Under the pieces are notes generated by a model. The model saw only the letters and a program-made list of their open reading frames with translations. It did not search any database and was not told the origin of the DNA. Both the position numbers and the translations under genes were made by a program. Below, piece by piece: positions 19,596 to 27,723 of a stretch of DNA of 42,590 nucleotides. Source of the stretch: Pyxidicoccus fallax (GTDB lineage: Bacteria > Myxococcota > Myxococcia > Myxococcales > Myxococcaceae); NCBI RefSeq assembly GCF_012933655.1, contig NZ_JABBJJ010000074.1, forward strand, positions 1-42,590, in the 5' to 3' direction. Position 1 is the stretch's first letter, and each line of letters opens with the position of its first letter.

Positions 19596-20909
19596 ATGTT
19601 CGCCGTGTCCGCCACCCTGACCCTCATGCTGGCCGCCTCTCCCGGGGACGCCTGGACGCTGGAGCGCGTGGTGGCGGAGGCGGTGGAGCGCAGCCCCGAG
19701 GTGGCCGCGGCGCGGGCCGAGGAGGCGGGCGCCGAGGGCGTGAGGGCGGCGGATGGGCGCTGGCTCCAGAACAACCCGGAGCTGGAGGCGGAGGCCGCCA
19801 GCGATGTGCTCACGGATGATGCGGGTGAGCAGCGCGTCGAGGTGATGCTGAGCCAGACGGTGGAGGTGGCCGGACAGCGGGGTCTGCGCGTGGAGCGGGC
19901 GGAGGCGGCGCTGGAGGCGGCTCGGGCGCGGCGGCGGGCGGCGGTGCTGGAGGCGGCCGCGGACGCGGTGGCCTCGGCGGTGGAGCTGGACCGGCGCGAG
20001 GCTCGGGCGCGGCTGGCGGAGGAGGCGCTGGGCCTGGCGCGGGCGCTGGAAGACGCCACGGGGCGCCGCTTCGCCGCGGGCGATGTGCCGGAGCTGGAGC
20101 GCAATGGCGCGGCGCTGGAGCGGGCGCGAGCGGAGGCTCGGGCCGCGCTGGCCCGGGCCGAGGCGGATGGCGCGCGCGCCGCGTTGAACCGGCGGCTGGG
20201 GCGCCCGGCGGCGGCTCCGCTGACGGTGGCCGTGCTGGCGGCAGATGGCGCGATGTCGTCGACTGACGCGGCGGAGACTCGGGACGAGGGCACCCCGCTG
20301 ATGCGCGCCGCCCGCGCGACCCTTCCCTCACCCCTGCTTCCTTCCGAGCGGCCCGAGGTCCAGGCGGCGCGCGCGGAGGAGTCCGCCGCGAAGGCGGAGG
20401 TGGAGCTGCTCCGGCGCGAGCGCTTCCCGGACCCCACCGTGGGCCTGGGCTACGAGCGCGAGCGGCGCGCCGAGTCACACGGCGCCCTCACGGACCTGCA
20501 CACGGAGCACCTGCTCGTGGCGCGGCTGTCGCTGCCGCTGCCGCTGTGGAACCGCAACCAGCGCGAGCTGGCGGAGGCGCGGGCCCGGCGCTCGACGCGC
20601 GAGGCGGAGCGGGTGGCTCGCGAGCGTGAGGTGGAAGCGGAGGCCGCCGCGGCGCGCAGCACCTTCGAGGCCGCGAACACGGCGAACACGGCGCTGCGGG
20701 CGGCCCTGCCCGCCGTGGAGCGAAATCTGGAACTGGTACGTCGCGCCTACGACGCGGGCGAGCTGGGCCTGGATGCCCTGCTGCTGGCGCGGGACCGGGC
20801 CTTCGGCGCGAGGGCCGAGGCGGTGGACGCGGCGGCGGAGCTGGCCCGGGCGCGCACCGCGCTGCTGCGCGCGCAAGGACGGTTGCCCACGGGAGAGGTG
20901 CCGCGATGA
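19596..20909 (+). CDS. TolC-like outer-membrane factor of the RND metal efflux operon (CzcC-type)
   Basis: The 437-residue protein has an N-terminal signal (MFAVSATLTLMLAASPGDA), then the long Ala/Glu/Arg-rich helices typical of outer-membrane efflux channels. The paired OEP repeats include ERSPEVAAARAEEAG near the N-terminus and VRRAYDAGELGLDALLLARD in the second half. It would form the trimeric outer-membrane duct through which the adaptor and pump export metal. The start at 19596 follows AAGAGG closely. It is the first gene of a compact operon, and its stop overlaps the next start by ATGA. Compared with the two other TolC-like proteins in the window it lacks a lipobox. Confidence 0.85.
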   Translation: MFAVSATLTLMLAASPGDAWTLERVVAEAVERSPEVAAARAEEAGAEGVRAADGRWLQNNPELEAEAASDVLTDDAGEQRVEVMLSQTVEVAGQRGLRVERAEAALEAARARRRAAVLEAAADAVASAVELDRREARARLAEEALGLARALEDATGRRFAAGDVPELERNGAALERARAEARAALARAEADGARAALNRRLGRPAAAPLTVAVLAADGAMSSTDAAETRDEGTPLMRAARATLPSPLLPSERPEVQAARAEESAAKAEVELLRRERFPDPTVGLGYERERRAESHGALTDLHTEHLLVARLSLPLPLWNRNQRELAEARARRSTREAERVAREREVEAEAAAARSTFEAANTANTALRAALPAVERNLELVRRAYDAGELGLDALLLARDRAFGARAEAVDAAAELARARTALLRAQGRLPTGEVPR

Positions 20910-21463
20910 GACGCGGAGGATGGATGTTGGCGGGGCTGCTGTGCCTGTCCCTGCCCGGAGCGGCACTGGCGCACGAGGGCGAAGCGCACGGCGAGGCGCC
21001 CAAGGTGGCCACGCCGGGTGAGGAACAGCACGTCCTGGCCGCGACGGGCGACGTGTTCGAGGTGGTGCTCAAGCACCCCGAGCACGCCGAGGGCCCGAAG
21101 ACGCCGGTGCGCCTGCTCGTGGCGGACACCGAGACGAACGCCCCGGTGAGCGGAGCCCAGGTGGAGCTGACGCTGACCGGCGCCACCGTCCAGGCGCTGG
21201 TGCCGAAGATGGAATCCCCCGGCATCTACGTGGCCGAGGCGGAGCTGGCCCCCGAGGCGGAGTTCGCCGCCGTGGCCACCGTGACGCGAGGCAACGCCGT
21301 GGACGTGCTCGCGCTGGGTACGGTGCACGTGGAGGAGGAGCACGACGACCACGACGAGGCGCACCGCGGCGCGAGCACCGGCTGGGCCGTCGCGGGCGGC
21401 GTGGCGCTGATGGTCGCGGCGGGCGCGTGGTGGATGTCGCGCCGCAAGAGGGGGCTCCTGTGA
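20906..21463 (+). CDS. Small periplasmic/membrane protein of the RND operon, unknown function
   Basis: The 185-residue product has a cleavable signal (LLCLSLPGAALA) followed at once by HEGEAHGEA, then an all-beta-looking periplasmic domain (PVRLLVADTETNAPVSGAQV). An acidic, His-rich stretch EEEHDDHDEAHRG precedes one C-terminal membrane helix and a short RRKRG cytoplasmic tail. The topology suggests a periplasmic domain tethered to the inner membrane, with His/Asp-rich ends that could bind metal. It overlaps the outer-membrane-factor gene by ATGA and the adaptor gene by GTGA, so it is made in step with the pump. FixH-like or carboxypeptidase-regulatory-like folds are possible; I do not recognise a named family. 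Confidence 0.72.
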   Translation: MRRGGWMLAGLLCLSLPGAALAHEGEAHGEAPKVATPGEEQHVLAATGDVFEVVLKHPEHAEGPKTPVRLLVADTETNAPVSGAQVELTLTGATVQALVPKMESPGIYVAEAELAPEAEFAAVATVTRGNAVDVLALGTVHVEEEHDDHDEAHRGASTGWAVAGGVALMVAAGAWWMSRRKRGLL

Positions 21464-22647
21464 GGAACGCGATGACGCTGGCCCGGGCGCTCCTGGCCGT
21501 ATCCTTTATATGTCTCGCCGTGGCCCCCCGGGCCCACGCGCACGAGGGCCACGCGGAGGCGGCGCGCCCGTCCCAGCAGCCCATCGTCCCGGGTGTCGCC
21601 TTCACGGTGCCCAAGGAGACGCAGTTCCTCCTGGAGGTCCGCACGCAGCGCGCGGCGGTGCGCTCGCTGGAGTCGCGGCTGGTGGCGCCGGGCAAGGTGG
21701 TGCCGCGCACGGACCGCTACGCGCAGGTGTCCGCGCCGGTGCCGGGCCGCGTGCTCGCTTCGGGTGCCTCCGTGCCCCTGGTGGGCCAGCGCGTGAAGCG
21801 CGGCGAGGTGCTCGCCCTCGTTCAGCAGAGCCTCTCCACGTCGGAGGCCACGGGCCTGTCCACGGGCTACATCCAGGCGGAGGCCGAGGTCTCCCGCGCG
21901 CAGGCGGCGCTGGAGCAGGCCCGCCGGGATTTGACACGCGTGGAGTCGCTGCAGGGCGTGGTGGCGGAGAAGGAGGTCCAGCAGGCGCGCCTCATCGTGA
22001 GCACGGCGGAGCAGGAGTGGAACCGCGCGAAGGCGGCGCGAGACGTGCTGTCCGGAGCCCGCCAGGGCCAGGGCACGGCGCGCTTCCCGCTGGTGGCCCC
22101 CATCGACGGCGTGCTGGTGGAGGCCCGCGCCACCGTGGGCGAGCAGGTGGACCCGGCGCGGCCGCTCTTCGCGGTGCTGGACGCCTCGGTCGTCTGGGTG
22201 GAGGCGCGCGTGTACGAGGGCGACGTGGCGCGGGTGGAGAGCGCGTCCGGAGCGCTGGTGGACACGCCCGCGTACGAGGGCCAGCACTTCGCGGCGCGGC
22301 TGCACCACGTGGGGCAGATGGTGGATGAGTCCTCGAGAAGCGTGCGCGTCCTCTTCGAGGCGGACAACCGCGAGGGCCGGCTGCGGCCGGGCATGTTCGT
22401 GGACGTGGCCATCGGCCAGGGCGGCAAGCGCGACGCGCTGGCGGTGCCCGCCCAGGCGGTGGTGGAGGAGGAGGGTCGCGCCTTCGTCTTCGTGCACACC
22501 GCGCCCGAGGCCTTCGAGTTGCGGCCGGTGGTGCTCGGCGGAAGTGACGGCGAGTGGCGCGAGGTGCGCCAGGGCCTGAAGGCGGGCGAGCGGGTGGTGG
22601 TGGGCGGCGTGCCGGCGCTGCGGCTGGCCCGGGGAGGCGCGCGGTGA
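21460..22647 (+). CDS. czcB: RND efflux periplasmic adaptor (CzcB/membrane fusion protein)
   Basis: A 395-residue membrane-fusion protein. A signal peptide ends in PRAHA and the mature chain begins HEGHAEAARPSQQ, which may bind metal. Then come a lipoyl/barrel-sandwich half near RVLASGASVPLVGQRVKRGE, an alpha-hairpin (about residues 130-190, EAEVSRAQAALEQARRDL), the second half of the lipoyl domain (FPLVAPIDGVLVEARATVGE), a beta-barrel and a C-terminal domain. The GTG start at 21460 overlaps the previous stop as GTGA and follows AAGAGG. The protein links the inner-membrane pump to the outer-membrane factor and may hand metal to it. The metal cannot be read from the adaptor. Confidence 0.9.
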   Translation: MRNAMTLARALLAVSFICLAVAPRAHAHEGHAEAARPSQQPIVPGVAFTVPKETQFLLEVRTQRAAVRSLESRLVAPGKVVPRTDRYAQVSAPVPGRVLASGASVPLVGQRVKRGEVLALVQQSLSTSEATGLSTGYIQAEAEVSRAQAALEQARRDLTRVESLQGVVAEKEVQQARLIVSTAEQEWNRAKAARDVLSGARQGQGTARFPLVAPIDGVLVEARATVGEQVDPARPLFAVLDASVVWVEARVYEGDVARVESASGALVDTPAYEGQHFAARLHHVGQMVDESSRSVRVLFEADNREGRLRPGMFVDVAIGQGGKRDALAVPAQAVVEEEGRAFVFVHTAPEAFELRPVVLGGSDGEWREVRQGLKAGERVVVGGVPALRLARGGAR

Positions 22648-25600
22648 TCGACCACGTCATCCTCCTGGCGCTGCGGCACCGCCTCTTCGTGGTGCTGGCG
22701 GCGGTGGCGCTGCTGCTCTACGGCGGCTGGGCCGTCACGCGCCTGCCGGTGGACGTGTTCCCCGACCTCAACCGTCCCACGGTGACGGTGATGACGGAGG
22801 CGGGCGGCCTGTCTCCGGAGGAAGTGGAGACGCTCGTCACCACGCCGATTGAAACGGCGATGAACGGTGCTCCCGGCGTGCAGCGGGTGCGCTCGTCGTC
22901 GGGCGTGGGCCTGTCCATCGTCTACGTGGAGTTCGACTGGGGGACGGACATCTACCTGGACCGGCAGCTCGTGTCCGAGCGGCTTCAAGTCGCGCGCGAG
23001 CGGCTGCCGCGCGACGTGACGCCGCACCTGGCGCCGGTGTCCTCCATCATGGGCGAAATCCTGCTGCTCGGCGTGCAGAGCGAGGGCGGGCGCACGTCGC
23101 CGCTGGACTTGCGCACCCTGGCGGACTGGACCATCCGCCAGCGCCTGCTGACGATTCCGGGCATCGCCCAGGTGACGGTGCTGGGCGGCGGCGTGAAGCA
23201 GTTCCAGGTGCGCGTGGACCCGGAGAAGCTCCTGTCCTTCGGGCTCACCTTCGAGGAGGTGGAGCGCGCGGCCGGGCTCGCCCAGGGCAACACCACGGGT
23301 GGCTTCGTGGACAAGGGCGGCCGTGAGTACCTCGTGCGCAACCTCGCGCGCAGCGCGTCCGTGGAGGACCTGGCGAACACCGTGGTCGCGGTGCGCGACG
23401 GCGTGCCGGTGCGCCTGTCCCAGGTGGGCGAGGTGGTGGTGGGCCCGGCGGTGAAGCGCGGCGACGGAGGGATGAACGGCCAGCCCGCGGTCATCCTCGC
23501 GGTGCAGAAGCAGCCCGGCGCCAGCACGCTGGAGCTGACGGAGAAGGTGGAGGCCGCGGTGAAGGACCTCCAGGCCACGCTGCCCGCGGACGTGCGGGTG
23601 CGGACGCTCTTCCGGCAGGCGGACTTCATCCACTCCGCCATCGGCAACGTGGCCGAGGCCCTGCGCGACGGCGCGCTGCTGGTGGTGGTGGTCCTCTTCC
23701 TCTTCCTCGTCAACCTGCGCACCACGGCGATTACGCTCACCGCGATTCCGCTGTCCCTGGTCATCACCGCGCTGGTGATGAAGGCGTTCGGCCTGTCCAT
23801 CAACACGCTGACACTGGGCGGGCTCGCGGTGGCCATCGGTGAGCTGGTGGACGACGCCATCGTCGACGTGGAGAACGTCTACCGGCGCCTCAAGGAGAAC
23901 CGGGCGAAGGAGCACCCCGAGTCCACGCTGCGCGTCATCTACCGCGCGTCGTCCGAGGTGCGCGGCTCCATCGTCTTCGCCACGCTCATCGTGGTGCTGG
24001 TGTTCATCCCACTGTTCGCGCTGGGCGGCATCGAGGGCCGGCTCTTCGCGCCCCTGGGCGTGGCCTACATCGTGTCCATCCTCGCGTCGCTGCTGGTGTC
24101 GCTGACGGTGACGCCGGCGCTCTGCGCGTACCTGCTGCCGAAGGGCCGCTTCCTTGAGCACGGCGACGGCGCGCTGGTGCGGTGGCTGAAGGCGCGGGCG
24201 AAGCGGGTGCTGGAGGTGGCGCTGGCGCACCCCCGTCCGGTGATGACGGGCGCGGTGGTGCTGGTGCTCGCGGCGGCGGCGGTGGTGCCCTTCCTCGGGC
24301 GCTCCTTCCTGCCGCCCTTCAACGAGGGCACCGCCACGGTGACGCTGATTGCTCCGCCCGGCACGTCGCTGGAGGAGTCCAACCGCTTCGGTCTGCTGGC
24401 CGAGCGCCTCATCGCCGCCGTGCCCGAGGTGGAGACGGTGGGCCGGCGCACCGGCCGCGCCGAGCAGGACGAGCACGCCGAGGGCGTCCACTACTCGGAG
24501 CTGGACGTGGACTTCAAGGAAGGGGACGGCCGCCCGCGCGACGTGGTGCTCGCGGAGATTCGCGAGCGGCTGGCCCAGCTCCCTGGCATGTCCGTGTCCG
24601 TGGGGCAGCCCATCTCCCACCGCCTGGACCACCTGCTGTCGGGCATCCGCGCGCAGGTGGCGGTGAAGCTCTTCGGGCAGGACCTGGACGTGCTGCGCGG
24701 CAAGGCGGAGGAGGTGCGCAACGTCATGTCCGGTGTGCCCGGCATCGTCGACCTCCAGGTGGAGCAGCAGACGCTGATTCCCCAGCTCCAGGTGAAGCTG
24801 AAGCGCGAGGAGGCGGCGCGGCTGGGCGTGCAGCCCGGCGCCATGGCGGAGCAGCTGGAGAAGGCCTTCAACGGCGTGGTGGTGGGGCAGGTGCTGGAAG
24901 GGCAGCGCACGTTCGACGTGCTCGTGCGCTACGACGAGCGGGCGCGCGTGGACGCGGAGGCCTTCCGCCGGGCGCTGGTGGACACGCCGTCGGGCGCGCG
25001 GGTGCCCGTGGCCGCGGTGGCGGACGTGGTGGAGTCGCAAGGCCCCAACGTCATCCACCACGACCACCTGCAGCGGCGCATCGTGGTGATGGCCAACGTG
25101 GCGGGCCGCGACCTGGGCAGCGCGGTGGAGCAGGTGCGTGAGCGTGTGGCCGCGCAGGTGTCGCTGCCACCCGGCGCCTTCGTCACCTACGAGGGCCAGT
25201 TCGAGAGCCAGCAGTCCGCCACGCGGCTCATCGCGCTGCTGTCACTGCTGTCGGTGGGCGGCATGTTCCTCGTCCTGTACGCGCACTTCCGCTCGGTGCG
25301 GCTCGTGCTCCAGGTGATGCTCAACATCCCGCTGGCGCTGGTGGGCAGCGTGACGGCGGTGGTGCTCACTGAGCAGCCTCTGTCGGTGGCAACGCTGGTC
25401 GGCTTCATCACCCTGTGCGGCATCGCCAGCCGCAACACCATCATGCTCATCTCCCACTACCTCCACCTGGTGGAGGTGGAGGGCGAGCGCTTCAGCAAGG
25501 ACCTGGTGCTGCGCGGCTCGCTGGAGCGGCTGGTGCCGGTGCTGATGACGGCGCTGACGGCGGGGCTGGCGCTGGTGCCGCTGGCGCTCGCGTCGGGCGC

Positions 25601-25820
25601 GCCGGGCAAGGAGATTCTGCACCCGGTGGCGACGGTCATCCTCGGGGGGCTCATCAGCTCCACCCTGCTGGACTTGCTCGTCACGCCGGCCGTGTTCTAC
25701 CGCTTCGGGCGTCCGGCCCTGGAGCGCTACCTGGCGCGCAAGGCGGTGGCGCGCGCCGAAGAGGACACCGGTCTTCCGGAGGCGGCGCCTTCGGGGGAGC
25801 GGCTCGCGGGTTCGCTGTGA
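22644..25820 (+). CDS. czcA: Heavy-metal RND efflux pump (CzcA family)
   Basis: At 1058 residues it has the normal length of heavy-metal-efflux RND proteins. Residue 1 is the GTG at 22644 in a GTGA overlap with the adaptor gene. The first membrane helix is followed by RLPVDVFPDLNRPTVTVMTE, typical of the CzcA/CusA branch. The fourth-helix signature reads AIGELVDDAIVDVENVYRRL (about residues 396-415), keeping the Asp and Glu residues needed for proton coupling but differing from the DFGxxxDGA form of Zn/Co pumps. Twelve membrane helices and two large periplasmic loops are apparent. It drives proton-coupled export of metal from periplasm or cytoplasm. Copper or silver is possible from context, and zinc, cobalt or nickel are not excluded. 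Confidence 0.92.
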   Translation: MIDHVILLALRHRLFVVLAAVALLLYGGWAVTRLPVDVFPDLNRPTVTVMTEAGGLSPEEVETLVTTPIETAMNGAPGVQRVRSSSGVGLSIVYVEFDWGTDIYLDRQLVSERLQVARERLPRDVTPHLAPVSSIMGEILLLGVQSEGGRTSPLDLRTLADWTIRQRLLTIPGIAQVTVLGGGVKQFQVRVDPEKLLSFGLTFEEVERAAGLAQGNTTGGFVDKGGREYLVRNLARSASVEDLANTVVAVRDGVPVRLSQVGEVVVGPAVKRGDGGMNGQPAVILAVQKQPGASTLELTEKVEAAVKDLQATLPADVRVRTLFRQADFIHSAIGNVAEALRDGALLVVVVLFLFLVNLRTTAITLTAIPLSLVITALVMKAFGLSINTLTLGGLAVAIGELVDDAIVDVENVYRRLKENRAKEHPESTLRVIYRASSEVRGSIVFATLIVVLVFIPLFALGGIEGRLFAPLGVAYIVSILASLLVSLTVTPALCAYLLPKGRFLEHGDGALVRWLKARAKRVLEVALAHPRPVMTGAVVLVLAAAAVVPFLGRSFLPPFNEGTATVTLIAPPGTSLEESNRFGLLAERLIAAVPEVETVGRRTGRAEQDEHAEGVHYSELDVDFKEGDGRPRDVVLAEIRERLAQLPGMSVSVGQPISHRLDHLLSGIRAQVAVKLFGQDLDVLRGKAEEVRNVMSGVPGIVDLQVEQQTLIPQLQVKLKREEAARLGVQPGAMAEQLEKAFNGVVVGQVLEGQRTFDVLVRYDERARVDAEAFRRALVDTPSGARVPVAAVADVVESQGPNVIHHDHLQRRIVVMANVAGRDLGSAVEQVRERVAAQVSLPPGAFVTYEGQFESQQSATRLIALLSLLSVGGMFLVLYAHFRSVRLVLQVMLNIPLALVGSVTAVVLTEQPLSVATLVGFITLCGIASRNTIMLISHYLHLVEVEGERFSKDLVLRGSLERLVPVLMTALTAGLALVPLALASGAPGKEILHPVATVILGGLISSTLLDLLVTPAVFYRFGRPALERYLARKAVARAEEDTGLPEAAPSGERLAGSL

Positions 25821-25849
25821 GGCAACGGGATTCTGGAGTCGGAGGACGT

Positions 25850-26941
25850 ATGAAGAAGCGAATCATCGCCGCGGTGATGGCCCTGGGGCTGGTGGCCGCG
25901 TGCAGCAAGAAGGACGCGCCCGCGGAGGCTCCGGCTCCGGCCGCGAAGTCGCACTCCGCCGCCGCGCCTCATGCCCACACGGCCCCGCATGGCGGGCTCG
26001 TGGAATCCACGGCGCGTGGCCACGTGGAGCTGGTTGCGGCGCGGGGCGGCACGTACCGCGTCTACCTGCTGGACGACGCGCTCAACGTTCGTCCGGTGGA
26101 CGGCGCCACCGGCACCGTGAAGGTGGCGAAGGGCGGCTACCCGGACGTGAAGCTCGTGCCCGCGGGTGACCACCTGGAGGGCCAGGGGCCGGAGCACACG
26201 GACGAGCACCTCGCCATGGTGGTGACGGTGGTGAAGGACGGGAAGCCGGAGGTGGCGCGCTTCACCGCGCACCTGGGGGCGAACGGCCATGCGACGGCCG
26301 GTGGAGCCTCCGCGCCGATGCAGGCGCACGACCACACGCCGCTGCACGGCGGCATCGTGGCCATGAGCGGGGACACGCACCTGGAGGTGGTGTCGCTCAA
26401 GTCCGGCGAGGTGCGCGTCTGGGTGACGGACGCCTTCCGCCAGCCGGTGCCCATTGATGGGAAGAAGGGCACGGTGGAGACGGGCACGGTCTCCGCGCCG
26501 CTCGTCCCCGAGCCCTCGGGTGCGTTCCTCACCGGAAAGCTTCCTCCCGCGGACGCCGAGCGCGAGGTGACGGTGCGACTGCCGATGCCGGACGACCCCG
26601 AGTACTTCATCGGCTTCATGCTCACGCCGATGGACGCTCCGAAGTCGGCTCCGGCCGGCGCGGTGGTGCGGGCCGGCGAGGTGCAGGAGGTCACCATTAC
26701 CGTGCAGGGCGGCTATCAGCCCAGCGAGGTGGTGCTGAAGCAGGGCGTGCCGGCGCGGCTGCGCTTCGTGCGCAAGGACTCGGGCGGGTGCGGGGACGAA
26801 TTGCTCATTCCCGCTTTTGGGGTCAAGAAGCCGCTGCCGGGCCTCACGGAGACGGTCGTGTCGCTGGTGCCGGACAAGGCGGGCACCTTCGCGTTCACCT
26901 GTGGCATGCAGATGATGAAGGGCACCCTGGTGGTGAACTAG
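25850..26941 (+). CDS. His-rich lipoprotein with two HGG repeats and a C-terminal cupredoxin domain
   Basis: A 363-residue lipoprotein (lipobox LVAAC, Cys18). Two related blocks open with HAHTAPHGG (residues 41-49) and HDHTPLHGG (about 160-168). Each is followed by a similar beta-rich stretch (HVELVAARGGTYRVYLLDDA and HLEVVSLKSGEVRVWVTDAF), so they look like an internal duplication that binds metal through His. The last 95 residues form a cupredoxin-like domain with SGGCGDELLIP and FAFTCGMQMMKG, giving Cys, Cys and Met as likely copper ligands. GGAGG lies four bases before the ATG, 29 bases after the pump. It is probably a periplasmic copper carrier or sink serving the pump. I know no named protein with this exact order. 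Confidence 0.82.
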   Translation: MKKRIIAAVMALGLVAACSKKDAPAEAPAPAAKSHSAAAPHAHTAPHGGLVESTARGHVELVAARGGTYRVYLLDDALNVRPVDGATGTVKVAKGGYPDVKLVPAGDHLEGQGPEHTDEHLAMVVTVVKDGKPEVARFTAHLGANGHATAGGASAPMQAHDHTPLHGGIVAMSGDTHLEVVSLKSGEVRVWVTDAFRQPVPIDGKKGTVETGTVSAPLVPEPSGAFLTGKLPPADAEREVTVRLPMPDDPEYFIGFMLTPMDAPKSAPAGAVVRAGEVQEVTITVQGGYQPSEVVLKQGVPARLRFVRKDSGGCGDELLIPAFGVKKPLPGLTETVVSLVPDKAGTFAFTCGMQMMKGTLVVN

Positions 26942-26955
26942 CAGGAGCCGACACC

Positions 26956-27543
26956 GTGGAACCGCGGAACATGGGCGAGGTGGACGAGGCGGCGCGACCC
27001 GCCGGAGACGAGGTGACGCGTGCGCTGGTGGACAACCACCGCCGCTTCCTCGCCTTCCTGGAGCGGCGCGTGGGCAGCAAGGCCGTGGCGGAGGAAATCC
27101 TCCAGGCCGCCTTCGTGAAGACGCTGGAGAAGGGTGGGGTGCCCTCCGACGAAGAGGGCGCGGTGACGTGGTTCTACCGGCTGCTGCGCAACGCGCTGGT
27201 GGACCACTACCGCCGTCAGGCCGCGGAAGGGCGCGCCCTGGAGCGCGAGGCGCGCGAGGCGGAAGAGGCCTCCGAGGACCCCGAGCTGAAGCAGACCGTG
27301 TGCGCCTGCGTGGGCGACCTGCTGCCCACGCTCAAGCCCGAGTACGCGGACATGGTGCGCCAGGTGGACCTGGAGGAGCGCAGCGTCCCGGACGTCGCCC
27401 GGGATGCGGGCATCACCGCGAACAATGCGGGCGTGCGGCTGCACCGGGCGCGGCAGGCGCTGAAGAAGCAGCTGGAGAGGAGCTGTGGGACCTGCGCCTC
27501 GCACGGCTGCCTGGACTGTTCGTGCAAGAAGTCACGCGCGTGA
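26956..27543 (+). CDS. ECF sigma factor with Cys-rich C-terminus (CorE-like, metal-responsive)
   Basis: A 195-residue sigma factor: region 2 around EEILQAAFVKTLEKGG and TWFYRLLRNALVDHYRR, and region 4 around LKPEYADMVRQVDLEERS with the helix-turn-helix VARDAGITANNAGVRLHRAR. A CxC pair (Cys116, Cys118) lies in the linker, and the tail is CGTCASHGCLDCSC (Cys177, 180, 185, 188, 190). This plan is that of CorE of M. xanthus, whose Cys-rich domain senses copper directly without an anti-sigma factor and which turns on copA and a multicopper oxidase. No anti-sigma gene is adjacent here. GTG at 26956 is preferred because AGGAG lies eight bases before it; ATG 26971 is the alternative. It ends the RND operon. 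CorE2-type Cd/Zn sensing is possible. Confidence 0.85.
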   Translation: MEPRNMGEVDEAARPAGDEVTRALVDNHRRFLAFLERRVGSKAVAEEILQAAFVKTLEKGGVPSDEEGAVTWFYRLLRNALVDHYRRQAAEGRALEREAREAEEASEDPELKQTVCACVGDLLPTLKPEYADMVRQVDLEERSVPDVARDAGITANNAGVRLHRARQALKKQLERSCGTCASHGCLDCSCKKSRA

Positions 27544-27723
27544 GCCGGTGAGACGGGGCTTGCGGACGCCCCGGGCCCGGCGTTGAATGAGGGCAGGTGC
27601 CGAGGGGCGCCTGACCCGAAAAAGACGACGTCACCCTCACTCGTTTGTGGCAGTGCGAACCATTCCTGAGGCGTTCCTTCCACGGCCCATTCTCGGGTGA
27701 GGGCCGGTCACGAGGGATTTGCC

